Positions 8,572 through 16,277 are shown, numbered from the stretch's first letter. The stretch: DNA of 64,000 bases from Sinomonas atrocyanea (GCF_030812675.1 NZ_JAUSTE010000008.1:143305-207304); one strand, 5' to 3'. Notes: generated by a model from the sequence alone, not told the origin. Program-made: numbers and translations.

Positions 8572-9219
8572 ATGCAGATCCTCCGCCGCCTCCGCGTGTC
8601 CTCGGCCCGTGGGACCGCGGCGGCGTCCGCAGCCCTGACGGTCCTCGCGCTCCTCCTGGTCGCCCCGGCCCCGGCCTTCGCCCACGACGCGCTGGAAGGC
8701 TCCGCCCCGACGTCGGGCGCGACCGTGGCGTCGGCGCCGGGGGAGGTGCGGCTGGACTTCAGCGAGACGCCCCTCGGCGTGGGCGCGCAGATCACGGTGA
8801 AGGACCCCGCCGGGACGGACGTCTCGGACGGCGCTCCCGAGGTGGCCGACCGCAGCGTCCACCAGAAGCTCCGCGCCGGCGTCCCGGCCGGCGCCTACAC
8901 CGTGGTGTGGCACGTGGTGAGCTCGGACTCGCACCCGATCGAGGGATCCTTCACCTTCACGGTCGCCGCGGGAAGCACGACGCCGGCCTCCGGCGCCGGC
9001 GCGTCCGCGGGGCCGGGCGCGCCGCCCGGCATCCAGGCCTCGCAGCCGGGCACTGCGCAGACGGCCCCTCCCGCGCCGGCGGCCCCGTCGGAGCCGTTCC
9101 CGTGGATGGTCGTGGTGTTCGCCGTGGTCGCCGTCGGACTCCTCGCGGCGCTCGGGGCGGGCGCGCGACGCCGGCTCTCCCGCGGGGAGGAAACGCCCGG
9201 GGACCCGGAAGGGGAGTAA
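8572..9219 (+). CDS. copC: CopC-domain copper-binding protein, membrane-anchored
   Basis: Secreted protein of 215 residues. The signal peptide ends PAFA at residue 37, giving a mature N-terminal His38, the classic CopC Cu(II) ligand. The single CopC/YobA-type beta domain (about 38-130) has the second histidine region VVWHVVSSDSHPIEG. A Pro/Ala/Gly-rich linker leads to one C-terminal transmembrane helix (about 183-203) and a basic tail, so the domain faces the outside of the cell. No CopD or DyP gene is next to it, so its role in copper handling is inferred from family. Confidence 0.88.
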   Translation: MQILRRLRVSSARGTAAASAALTVLALLLVAPAPAFAHDALEGSAPTSGATVASAPGEVRLDFSETPLGVGAQITVKDPAGTDVSDGAPEVADRSVHQKLRAGVPAGAYTVVWHVVSSDSHPIEGSFTFTVAAGSTTPASGAGASAGPGAPPGIQASQPGTAQTAPPAPAAPSEPFPWMVVVFAVVAVGLLAALGAGARRRLSRGEETPGDPEGE

Positions 9220-9282
9220 CCCGGAAGGGACCGACCCGGAGGGGAGAGGGCCGGCCGGCTTGCCGGAAGGGGGTGCCGCGCG

Positions 9283-9945
9283 TCAGGCCGGCTGCAGGCC
9301 GGCGCCGACCTGCGCGGACACCTCGGCGCCCACGTGCTTGGCCTGCAGGAGCACCTCGCGGGTGCTGGGTGCGGCGAGCCCGGTCACGCCCACGAGGTAG
9401 AGGCCGATCTGCCCGAGGGCCTCGAGCAGGTGCTCGCCGAGGGAGTAGCCGAGGTCGGCGAGGAAGCGCCGCAGCTGGTTGTGCGCGCAGCGGGTCAGCA
9501 CCACAGCGTCCGCGTAGAGGACACCGGTGTCGGTGCGCACGGCCCACCGTGCCGGTGCCCCGGGCTCCTGCGCCTCGACGAGGGCGAGGTGGCGCGCGGT
9601 GAGGTGGTGCCGCACGTCGAGGCCGTGGCTCACGGCGTGCTTGCGGAGGTGGCGCAGCACCTCGAGGTACTCCATCGACTCGGCGCTCGAGAGGTCCGCG
9701 ACCCGCAGGGCGCACGTGGCGGTGGTGGGGGCGGAGCTCTCGAGCCCGTCCACGGTGACCGCGGCCACGGCGTGGCGGGCGAGCTCGGCGGCGACGGCGA
9801 GCCCCGACAGGCCCGTCCCGATCACGATGGCACTCGTCGACTCGGAGCAGGGGTCCTCGTCCTGGAGCGCCCCGGCCTGCGGGCTCGGCGCGTCCTCAGA
9901 GCGCGATGGCTTGGGCACGGGGCTGGTCCTCCTGCGGAGTTGCAT
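9283..9945 (-). CDS. Small FAD/NAD(P)-binding oxidoreductase-like protein
   Basis: A 220-residue protein with a dinucleotide-binding motif GTGLSGLAVAAEL near residue 42. Near the end it has the flavoprotein-type segment LYLVGVTGLAAPSTREVLLQAKHVGAEVSAQV. It resembles the first and last parts of a flavin monooxygenase or thioredoxin-reductase-like enzyme with the middle shortened, and at 220 residues it is far below the usual 350-450. The start is uncertain: the ATG at 9945 is used, and a GTG at 10035 would add 30 low-complexity residues. It is divergent from the universal stress protein gene. The reaction is not known. Confidence 0.6.
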   Translation of the reverse strand: MQLRRRTSPVPKPSRSEDAPSPQAGALQDEDPCSESTSAIVIGTGLSGLAVAAELARHAVAAVTVDGLESSAPTTATCALRVADLSSAESMEYLEVLRHLRKHAVSHGLDVRHHLTARHLALVEAQEPGAPARWAVRTDTGVLYADAVVLTRCAHNQLRRFLADLGYSLGEHLLEALGQIGLYLVGVTGLAAPSTREVLLQAKHVGAEVSAQVGAGLQPA

Positions 9946-10128
9946 GGTCGGTTGCTGCTCGCGCGGTTCCCCCGACACTGCTTGCAGAACACCACCCCGC
10001 ATCCGAAAGGTTCGTTCCAGAACGGGGTGACGCACTCGACCCTACAGAAAATCCGAGCGCTTCGGTAGACCGTTCTGTGACCTTGTGGACGGTTCCTCCG
10101 GGCGGCCTTGACCACCCCCCTGTCACGG

Positions 10129-10161
10129 GGGACATTGGCCATGTGGACGCCGTGTTAGGCT
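10129..10161 (+). promoter_or_regulatory. Candidate DosR-like box and -10 upstream of usp
   Basis: GGGACATTGGCCAT (10129-10142) agrees with 12 of 14 positions of the mycobacterial DosR/DevR consensus GGGACNTTNGNCCC. TAGGCT at 10156-10161 can serve as -10, which puts the box over the -35 region as at known DosR promoters. No DosR-type regulator is in the window, so this is suggestive only. Confidence 0.35.
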
Positions 10162-10184
10162 CCCAGCGAGTCGAGGAGGATGCC

Positions 10185-11225
10185 ATGGACGCCCAGCTCC
10201 ACCCCCAGGACGACGCAGCCGGCGGAGAGCCGGCCGGAGCCGATCTCCCCACCGGGATCGTGGTCGGCGTCGACGGCTCCGAGCATGGCCGGTGCGCCCT
10301 CGCCTGGGCGGCCCAGGAGGCCCAGCGGCGCCGGCGCCCCCTCCACGTCGTGACCGCCTACAGCGTTCCCCTCTTCGCGGCGTCGGGCCTGGACGGCGGC
10401 TACGCGACCTTCGACGACACCGTGATCCGCGACGGCGCGGAGGCCGTCCTCAGGGAGGCGATCGAGCAGCTCGGCGACGTCGAGGGCCTCGAGGTCACCT
10501 CCTCCGTCGAGTCCGGCGACGCAGCCGGAGTGCTCCTCGAGTTCTCCAGGGCGGCAGAGCTCCTCGTCTTCGGGTCCCGCGGCCGCGGCGGGTTCGTCGG
10601 CAGGCTCCTCGGCTCCGTCTCGAGCGCCCTCCCGGCCCATGCGCACTGCACCACCGTGACGGTTCCGCTGCGCTTCGCGGAGCGGATCGGCGGCGTCATC
10701 GAGGACCGGCATGTCCGCGAGGAGCAGTCCAAGGAAGGCCCGGTGCACGTCGAGGACGTGGTGGCGGTCGGCGTCGACGGCTCCGACCAGGCCCGCGTGG
10801 CGGTGCTCGTGGCGGCCGAGGAGGCGATGATGCGGGGTGTTCCGCTGCGGGTCGTCTGCGCGGTGCCGCAGTTCAGCGGAAGCCTCGCGTGGGTGCCCGC
10901 GCCGGTGGACCGGGAGCAGCTGTTCCAGGACATCCGCGCCCAGCTCAAGGCGGGCACGGCGTGGCTCCAGAGCCACTTCCCCGACCTCGAGGTGCAGACG
11001 AGCCTGCTCGACGGCGCCCCCGTCGACGTCCTCGTGGACGTCTCGCACACCGTCGACCTCCTCGTGCTCGGCACGCGCGGCCGCGGCGGCTTCACCGGCA
11101 TGCTGCTGGGCTCGACGACGGACGGCGTCCTCCACCACGCCAAGGGCCCGGTCATGGTGGTTCCCGACAGCGCCGACGAGCGCCTCGCCGATCGGGCGTC
11201 CTTCGGCCCGATGCTCGCCCCCTAG
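10185..11225 (+). CDS. Universal stress protein, two tandem UspA domains
   Basis: Cytosolic protein of 346 residues with two UspA repeats. The first runs from about residue 25 (IVVGVDGSEHGRCAL), with GSRGRGGFVGRLLGS as its nucleotide-binding loop. The second begins VVAVGVDGSDQARVAV and has GTRGRGGFTGMLLGS. Both loops keep the G-x2-G-x9-G-S pattern of ATP-binding members. The ATG at 10185 has GAGGAGGA five bases upstream. Such tandem proteins are induced in hypoxia or stationary phase in actinobacteria, and a DosR-like box upstream fits that. Confidence 0.9.
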   Translation: MDAQLHPQDDAAGGEPAGADLPTGIVVGVDGSEHGRCALAWAAQEAQRRRRPLHVVTAYSVPLFAASGLDGGYATFDDTVIRDGAEAVLREAIEQLGDVEGLEVTSSVESGDAAGVLLEFSRAAELLVFGSRGRGGFVGRLLGSVSSALPAHAHCTTVTVPLRFAERIGGVIEDRHVREEQSKEGPVHVEDVVAVGVDGSDQARVAVLVAAEEAMMRGVPLRVVCAVPQFSGSLAWVPAPVDREQLFQDIRAQLKAGTAWLQSHFPDLEVQTSLLDGAPVDVLVDVSHTVDLLVLGTRGRGGFTGMLLGSTTDGVLHHAKGPVMVVPDSADERLADRASFGPMLAP

Positions 11226-11250
11226 CCCCACCCCACCCCCGCACCCCCAC

Positions 11251-11487
11251 CGTTTCGGGTACGCATCTCGTCGCCCTTTCCCCCTTCCGGGTACGCATCT
11301 CGGCGGTCTTTCGGCGTTTCGGGTACGAGACGGCGTTGCTTCTGGCCGCGGTGCGCACGACGCCGGTCCCCGCCTTGGTGCGGTTCCGAGCGGCAGCCCG
11401 TGGTCGCCGTCGTACCCGGAATGCCAGAAGGGCGACGAGATGCGTACCAGGAACGTCAGGACGGCGACGAGATGCGTACCCGAAACG
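11251..11487. repeat. Nested triple inverted-repeat element
   Basis: Six copies of a motif built on CGGGTACGCATCTCGTCGCC fill this intergenic region. Three are forward (11251-11275, 11285-11306, 11315-11335) and three inverted (11406-11425, 11431-11455, 11463-11487). They nest as A-B-C ... C'-B'-A', and the outermost pair is a perfect 25-bp inverted repeat. The third pair lacks part of the core. The element lies between two convergent genes and could fold into one long branched hairpin. No open frame of interest is inside it. Confidence 0.85.
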
Positions 11488-11522
11488 CAGGAGGAGGCGG
11501 GATGAGGAAGGTGGGCGGCGGC

Positions 11523-11897
11523 TCAGCCCCAGCCCAGCTCGTGGAGGCGGGCGTCGTCGATCCCGAAGTGGTGCGCGAACTCGTGCACCACGGTCACGAG
11601 GATCTCCTGGACGACCTCCTCGCGGGTGGAGCACATCTGCAGGATCGGCTCGCGGAAGATCGTGATGCGGTCGGGGAGCGAGCCTGCGGCGTACCACTCG
11701 CCCCGCTCGGTGAGCGGCGTCCCCTCGTAGAGGCCCAGTAGGACCGTGTTCGGGTCCTCGTGGGCGCCCGGGACGTAGGTGTCCTCGATGAAGACGGCCA
11801 CATTGTCCATGTGCTTGGCGACGCGCCGCGGGATCCGGGCGAGGGCGGCGTCGACGGCCGCCTCGAACTCGTCCTCGCCCATCCATGCGCCGCCCAT
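11523..11897 (-). CDS. Small zinc metallopeptidase-like protein (zincin fold)
   Basis: Protein of 124 residues with the zinc-binding motif HEFAHHFG near residue 106 followed by DDARLHELGWG. This is the pattern of the short actinobacterial metallopeptidase (DUF1025-type) family. No signal peptide is visible, so it is probably cytosolic. Its substrate is unknown. The start at 11897 (MGGAWMGEDEFE) is chosen because longer frames run into the tRNA-Glu gene. Confidence 0.82.
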   Translation of the reverse strand: MGGAWMGEDEFEAAVDAALARIPRRVAKHMDNVAVFIEDTYVPGAHEDPNTVLLGLYEGTPLTERGEWYAAGSLPDRITIFREPILQMCSTREEVVQEILVTVVHEFAHHFGIDDARLHELGWG

Positions 11898-11915
11898 GCG
11901 GCCCACTCTACTGAT

Positions 11916-11945
11916 TTGTCTGGCCAGAGAGGCCGGCCCTATAGT
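11916..11945 (+). promoter_or_regulatory. tRNA-Glu promoter
   Basis: TTGTCT (11916-11921), an 18-base spacer and TATAGT (11940-11945) form the best sigma-A consensus in the window. It lies 15 bases before the mature tRNA-Glu 5' end. Confidence 0.75.
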
Positions 11946-11960
11946 TTGATGGTCTGGCTG

Positions 11961-12033
<73 letters not shown>

Positions 12034-12047
12034 CGCAGGATGAGGAT

Positions 12048-12077
12048 TTGGGAAGGCCCCGAAGGGTCTGCTAGGAT
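12048..12077 (+). promoter_or_regulatory. tRNA-Asp/tRNA-Phe promoter
   Basis: TTGGGA (12048-12053), an 18-base spacer and TAGGAT (12072-12077) lie between tRNA-Glu and tRNA-Asp. This suggests a second start point for the downstream pair. Confidence 0.6.
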
Positions 12078-12115
12078 CTAAGTCTTGTGAGCGGGGATCA
12101 AGCCCGCAAATACGA

Positions 12116-12189
12116 GGCCCTGTAGCGCAGTTGGTTAGCGCGCCGCCCTGTCACGGCGGAGGTCGCGGGTTCAAGTCCCGTCAGGGTCG
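12116..12189 (+). tRNA. tRNA-Asp (anticodon GTC)
   Basis: A cloverleaf of 74 bases: acceptor GGCCCTG with CAGGGTC, anticodon loop CTGTCAC, a normal TTCAAGT T-loop and discriminator G. CCA is not encoded. Confidence 0.97.
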
Positions 12190-12239
12190 CTTCGGCGACA
12201 TGGCCCACGGTCAGTTGCCTTTCGATGAGAGATCATCGA

Positions 12240-12312
12240 GGCTCTGTAGCTCAGTTGGTAGAGCGTTCGACTGAAAATCGAAAGGTCACCGGATCGACGC
12301 CGGTCGGAGCCA
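12240..12312 (+). tRNA. tRNA-Phe (anticodon GAA)
   Basis: A cloverleaf of 73 bases: acceptor GGCTCTG with CGGAGCC, anticodon loop CTGAAAA and discriminator A. The T-loop reads ATCGACG between ACCGG and CCGGT, so position 54 is A instead of the near-universal T. A rho-independent terminator follows 5 bases later. Confidence 0.96.
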
Positions 12313-12317
12313 CTGAA

Positions 12318-12347
12318 ACCCCCGGGAGACCGGGGGTCTTCTGTTTT
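12318..12347 (+). terminator. Rho-independent terminator of the tRNA cluster
   Basis: An 8-bp stem ACCCCCGG/CCGGGGGT with a GAGA tetraloop, followed by TCTTCTGTTTT. This is the most canonical terminator in the window. Confidence 0.9.
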
Positions 12348-12569
12348 AACAGTCGGTCGCCCCGCATCAACCCCCCCCAGGGCCGTGCTCTCCCCGTTGG
12401 CGAGCATTGGGCATTCCCACCGCACCTGTGGGGAAGCCGTCCGCGCGTCCCCGGCCATCCCCCGAGGACTGCATCCGACGGCGCAGAGTGGTCCCGTCTG
12501 TGCTGTCGGCGCGGCCCGGGGTAAGTAGGGCCTGTGTTCCGGTCGCGCATCGACTACGGAAAGGCGGCC

Positions 12570-12899
12570 ATGCTGAATAGCTCTTTGGACGCCCTGGCCC
12601 GGGAGCAGCTCGAGAGAGCCAGGAATGCACCCGCCGGGCGGAGCGCCGCCACCGTCTACGGCGGGCACGAACAGGTCCTGCGCCAGACGCTGGTCGCCCT
12701 CCGGGCGGGCACATCCATGACCGAGCACAACAGCCCCGGCGAGGCCACCCTGATCGTGCTCAGCGGGCGGGTGCGCCTGAACACCAGCGGCGACTCCTGG
12801 GAGGGAAGGACCGGCGACCTCCTGGCCATCCCGCCGGCCCGGCACAGCCTCGACGCGATCGAAGACGCCGCGGTCCTGCTGACTGTCGCCAAAGCGTAG
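12570..12899 (+). CDS. Cupin-domain protein
   Basis: Single-domain beta-barrel protein of 109 residues. The cupin motif 1 region is EHNSPGEATLIVLSGRVRL and motif 2 is GDLLAIPPARHSLDAIED. Metal ligands are incomplete relative to the classic HxH pattern (one His in each motif). The ATG at 12570 is preceded by GGAAAGG and preferred to a GTG 36 bases upstream. The protein probably binds a small molecule, but no enzymatic role can be assigned. It stands alone between the tRNA cluster and a DUF2171 gene. Confidence 0.75.
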   Translation: MLNSSLDALAREQLERARNAPAGRSAATVYGGHEQVLRQTLVALRAGTSMTEHNSPGEATLIVLSGRVRLNTSGDSWEGRTGDLLAIPPARHSLDAIEDAAVLLTVAKA

Positions 12900-12961
12900 T
12901 CCAGGGCCTTGCGAAGGCTCCGACCGCTTCCTCCGCGGCACCGAGGTGCTCCGCATCTGCG

Positions 12962-12988
12962 GCTGGAACTCGCTCCGCAGGTTCCAGC
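12962..12988. terminator. Hairpin after the cupin gene
   Basis: Perfect 8-bp stem GCTGGAAC/GTTCCAGC with an 11-base loop, 60 bases after the cupin stop. No T-tract is present, so its terminator role is tentative. Confidence 0.4.
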
Positions 12989-13108
12989 TGCCCGGTGGTG
13001 GGGGCCCTGGCGGCCGCGGGCTATCTCCGGGTTCCTCGTTCCCGTGGCCTGATACAGGCTCTACCATGTGGCCATCCGATGCCGGGACTGACGGAAAGGA
13101 CATCACTC

Positions 13109-13441
13109 ATGGCCGTGATCGAGCACGTACGCGAAGGAATGCAGGTCGTCGGGCCGGATGGGGAGAAGATCGGCAAGGTCGAAGACCTCAAGATGGGCGA
13201 TCCGGAAGCAGTGACAGCGGAGGGGCAGACCGATCCCGAAACCGGGGGACTGGTCAACACCCTCGTCGACCAGTTTGCGGAGACCTCCAAGATGCCCCAC
13301 CACGTCGCCGAGAGGCTCCTGCGCCTGGGGTACGTGAAGATTGACAAGTCTGGCCTGTTCGCAGGCCACGAATTCGTCGCTGCGGATGAGCTGGACCGGG
13401 TTGACGGCAACACCCTCTGGCTCAAGGCACGCCGATCCTGA
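13109..13441 (+). CDS. DUF2171 (PRC-barrel-like) protein
   Basis: Small cytosolic protein of 110 residues. It begins VIEHVREGMQVVGPDGEKIGKVEDLKMGD, the typical start of DUF2171 proteins, which resemble PRC-barrel domains. It ends with a short basic tail, and FVAADELDRVDGNTLWL is the second conserved strand pair. The ATG has GGAAAGGA nine bases upstream. Proteins of this type are often stress-induced, but the function is not established. Confidence 0.75.
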   Translation: MAVIEHVREGMQVVGPDGEKIGKVEDLKMGDPEAVTAEGQTDPETGGLVNTLVDQFAETSKMPHHVAERLLRLGYVKIDKSGLFAGHEFVAADELDRVDGNTLWLKARRS

Positions 13442-13451
13442 ACTTCCAGGA

Positions 13452-13510
13452 CCCGACACTGCGCGGTCGGGCTCAGCCGCACCACCAGGACCCCGTTTCA
13501 GAGGTGGTGC
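13452..13510 (+). terminator. Two hairpins after the DUF2171 gene
   Basis: CCCGAC/GTCGGG (13452-13471) lies 11 bases after the stop, followed by GCACCACC/GGTGGTGC (13479-13510). They are consecutive GC-rich stems without a clear T-tract. Confidence 0.5.
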
Positions 13511-13582
13511 CCGTCGGATGGCTCGGGCCCGAAGGGGCGGCAGGACCCCAAGATGAAGGGAGACCGCCGTGGGCGCGGCAGG

Positions 13583-13778
13583 CTAGTCCCCGGCGCCGGA
13601 CTCCCTCTTCTCGCGCACTGGCTGCGCGGCCCAGGCGAGCGTCCACCCGCAGATGAGGTGTGCGACGAATACGCTCCCTGCCTTCCCTGCCGGTCCTCGT
13701 GCGCCGGCGCCAGGATGCCCGTTGACGGAAGCCAGCCTTCGCAGCGGCAAGCCAGACCATGGAACCGAACAGCGTCCC
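13583..13778 (-). pseudogene. Decayed membrane-protein gene fragment (frameshifted)
   Basis: Three successive minus-strand frames can be joined into one membrane-protein-like sequence. They are GTLFGSMVWLAA (frame of 13760), then EGWLPSTGILAPAHEDRQGR (frame of 13734), then SVFVAHLICGWTLAWAAQ ending at the TAG at 13583. The string resembles the C-terminal half of small DUF6789/DUF1440-like membrane proteins (GWLP, a proline-rich loop, then VAHL..G). The N-terminus is missing and two single-base-type shifts are needed. This is my reading from pattern alone. Confidence 0.35.
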
Positions 13779-13806
13779 GCCCTGCGGTCACCACACCGCA
13801 GGGCGG
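13777..13806 (-). terminator. Terminator of the DsbA-like gene
   Basis: A perfect 12-bp stem CCGCCCTGCGGT/ACCGCAGGGCGG with a 6-base loop lies 11 bases past the stop of the minus-strand nitroreductase gene. Confidence 0.65.
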
Positions 13807-13816
13807 CCCCCGTGGG

Positions 13817-14539
13817 TCAGTGCTTGAGTCGTCTGCTCCCGCCGTGCCAGTCCTCCTCGCGGCCGGCCTCGTCCTGGGTCACCCCGAAGCTGCGCAGCTG
13901 GGGGCGCTCGCGAAGGCTCCGCTTGAGCTCGGCGAAACCCGGGAACTCGGCGAGCCCGACCACGTGGTCCCAGAGGGGGCCCGCGTCCTCCTCTCCGGGG
14001 AGGCGGCTGATCACCGGGCCAAAGAAGGCTGTTCCCTCAGGGGGACGGAAGTGGATGATCGGCGTTCCGACGTCCTTCCCGGTCAAGGAGAGCGCGTGAT
14101 CGGTCTCCGCGCGCAGTTCCGCATCCCGGCCTGGGTCCTCGAGCGCGCCGGCCAGGGAGGCAGGAAGACCCACCTGCACCAGCAGCGGCTCCACGAACGC
14201 GCGGGTGCCCCGCTCCGCCGGATCAAGGGTTGCGGCTCGCTCGGAATCGAAGACCTCACGGCCGATCGCCTCGTAGAGCGGGCCGACAGCGGCCTCTCCA
14301 TGCTCCTCCCGGGCTCGCGCGGCGACCCGGAGCAGGCGCAGCCCCGAGGTGTGTCCGGCCTCGTACCCGGGCGGGAACTGGGCCTCGTAGTCCACGTGGG
14401 CATTGAGCATCCGCAGCGAGATGAACCGCCACCTCACGGTGTAGCCGCGCTGATCCGCGACCATGCGTACCCACTTGCTCGTCATCCAGGCGAACGGGCA
14501 CACGGGGTCGAAGTAGTAGTCGATGTCCGGATCAGCCAT
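13817..14539 (-). CDS. DsbA-family oxidoreductase (mycothiol-dependent nitroreductase-like)
   Basis: Thioredoxin-fold protein of 240 residues without signal peptide. The active-site region DYYFDPVCPFAWMTSKWV matches the Rv2466c-type family, which uses mycothiol to reduce nitro compounds and handle oxidative stress. The Mycobacterium protein has a CPWC pair; here the motif is CPFA, so the second cysteine is missing and only a monothiol mechanism is possible. A cis-proline region VGTPIIHF follows near residue 160. It is monocistronic, with a strong hairpin behind it. Confidence 0.82.
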   Translation of the reverse strand: MADPDIDYYFDPVCPFAWMTSKWVRMVADQRGYTVRWRFISLRMLNAHVDYEAQFPPGYEAGHTSGLRLLRVAARAREEHGEAAVGPLYEAIGREVFDSERAATLDPAERGTRAFVEPLLVQVGLPASLAGALEDPGRDAELRAETDHALSLTGKDVGTPIIHFRPPEGTAFFGPVISRLPGEEDAGPLWDHVVGLAEFPGFAELKRSLRERPQLRSFGVTQDEAGREEDWHGGSRRLKH

Positions 14540-14771
14540 GGCCTGCCTGTCTTCTCAGTTCTTCCGTGGTGTCAGTGGGGGCCTTGCTGGGCTCCCACGT
14601 GAAGGGTCACACCTGGCCCAGGCTCGGTTGTTGCCCGTGGACCGCCAGAGGCAAACCGGCACTGGAGGTCGTGGTGGGTGGATCCGGGCGAGGCCGGGAG
14701 GGTCGGGGGCGACGGCGGTCCGGGTGCCGTGGTGGAGCGCAAGCCGGCTGAGCACGTCCGCCCGGCGGCAC

Positions 14772-16190
14772 TCACCCGTGTCGCGCCCGGAGGGACAGCG
14801 CCACTGCGGCGATCAACGCGAGCCCCGAGAGGATGGCGGCGGAGACGAACCCGGCCCGGCCTCCGGCGAGGAAATCGCCCGGGACCGCGAAGCCAGCATA
14901 GGTCGATGCAACGATGGCGAGGCCCACCGCGCCGCCGAGCTGCTGCATGGTCTGGAACAGGCCCGACGCCGCACCGGCATGCTCGGGCTCGACGTCCCGC
15001 AGTGCGAGGGTCGTGAGCGGCATGAAGGTCAGGCCCGCGGAGATCCCGGTGCACAGGAGCGCGCCGACGATGACCGCAAACGGCGTCCCTGGCCCCAGCT
15101 GGGTGAGCGGGATGAACCCCACAACCCGCAGCAGGGCGCCCGCGGTCACGAGTCGCTCGGGGCCGAAGCGCTCGACCAGCCGGGAGATGATCCGCGAGAC
15201 AGCGAAGATGCTCAGCGGCATCGGAAGGAACGCGAGCCCTGTCACGAGCGGGGACAGGCGGAGGACGTCCTCGACGTACTGGACCATCAGGAAGAACATC
15301 GCGAGCATGCCGCCGAAGGTCGCCGCCATGGCCGCGAGGGCGCTGAGCCGGCTGGGGCTCCGGAGCAGCTCGGGGCGCAGGAGGGGGTGCGCGACGCGGA
15401 GTTCGGTGACGCCCAGCGCAGCCAGCAGCGCCGCGCCGACGGCTAGGCCGCCGATCGTCCGGGCGTCCGCCCAGCCGAAGTCCGCTGCCTGGAGCAGCGC
15501 CCATACGATCGCGACCGCCCCGCCGGTTGCGGTCACGGCGCCGAGCACGTCGAAGCGGCCGGACCGGCGCGGGGTCTCGTCGACGAGCCGCGGGACGGCA
15601 ACGAGGATCAGGGCCCCGATGGGCACGTTGATGAAGAGTGTCCACCGCCAGTTGGCGGCGTCGGTGAGGATGCCGCCGAGGATGAGGCCCAGCGCGCCGC
15701 CCATGGAGGCAATGGCGGAGAAGAGGGCGAGCGCGCGGTGGCGCGCGCCGTCGTCCTTCGCGGAGGTGGTGACGAGCGCGAGCACGCTCGGTGCGGCGAA
15801 CGCGGCCCCGAGGCCCTGGAGGGCACGGGCCACGACAAGGACGACGGGTGAGGCCGCGAGGCCCCCGAGGAGCGAGAAGGCGGTGAAGGCGCCGACTCCC
15901 ATGAGGAAGGTGCGGCGGCGTCCGAGGACGTCTCCGACCCTGCCTCCCAGCAGCAGGACGCCGCCGAAGGCGAGGGCGTAGGCGTTGAGCACCCAGCTGA
16001 GTTGGGCGGGGGAGAAGCGGAGGTCGACGGCAATGTGCGGGAGCGCGACGTTCACCACGGTTGCGTCGAGGACGAGCATGAGCTGGGCGAGCATGACCAG
16101 CCAGAGGCCGGCGTTTCCCGCGCGGCTGCTTCTGGCGGGGCCGGTGGACTGCCCGGCTGCGGGCATGCGGGCTGCGGTGGTTTGTGGCAT
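14772..16190 (-). CDS. DHA2-family MFS drug exporter (EmrB/QacA type)
   Basis: Proton-driven exporter of 472 residues with 14 predicted helices. Helix 1 has MLVLDATVVNVALP, the D/E-containing motif D1 of the 14-helix DHA2 group. Motif A is GRVGDVLGRRR after helix 2. Motif C-like glycine and alanine residues appear in ASMGGALGLILGG. The start at 16190 (MPQTTAARM) is chosen; a GTG at 16229 would overlap the control region. It is divergent from a tetR gene with palindromes between them, so substrate-induced derepression of efflux is likely. The 230 bases downstream of it hold no gene I can see. Confidence 0.9.
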   Translation of the reverse strand: MPQTTAARMPAAGQSTGPARSSRAGNAGLWLVMLAQLMLVLDATVVNVALPHIAVDLRFSPAQLSWVLNAYALAFGGVLLLGGRVGDVLGRRRTFLMGVGAFTAFSLLGGLAASPVVLVVARALQGLGAAFAAPSVLALVTTSAKDDGARHRALALFSAIASMGGALGLILGGILTDAANWRWTLFINVPIGALILVAVPRLVDETPRRSGRFDVLGAVTATGGAVAIVWALLQAADFGWADARTIGGLAVGAALLAALGVTELRVAHPLLRPELLRSPSRLSALAAMAATFGGMLAMFFLMVQYVEDVLRLSPLVTGLAFLPMPLSIFAVSRIISRLVERFGPERLVTAGALLRVVGFIPLTQLGPGTPFAVIVGALLCTGISAGLTFMPLTTLALRDVEPEHAGAASGLFQTMQQLGGAVGLAIVASTYAGFAVPGDFLAGGRAGFVSAAILSGLALIAAVALSLRARHG

Positions 16191-16233
16191 GGGGAAGTGT
16201 CCTGTTCTGGCCGAGGGGCTGACGTACACTAAA

Positions 16234-16277
16234 GAGGAGAGTTCCTCCGGTTAGAACTATACGGAGAGGGTCTCCGT
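16234..16277. promoter_or_regulatory. TetR operators between efflux gene and tetR
   Basis: Two palindromes lie in the divergent promoter region: GAGGA-GAGT-TCCTC (16234-16247) and the longer ACGGAGA-GGG-TCTCCGT (16261-16277). AT-rich -10-like sequences (TTAGAACTATA) lie between them. The second is the more likely TetR site. Confidence 0.55.

Noticed and set aside
13442..13816. Transposase remnant in the gene-poor stretch
   Set aside because: The reverse-strand frames lack any DDE or HTH pattern. The joined sequence looks like a membrane protein instead.
14540..14771. Possible small gene between the nitroreductase and the DHA2 exporter
   Set aside because: Short open frames exist on both strands but none has a ribosome site, hydrophobic pattern or domain. 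I see no gene or clear signal here.
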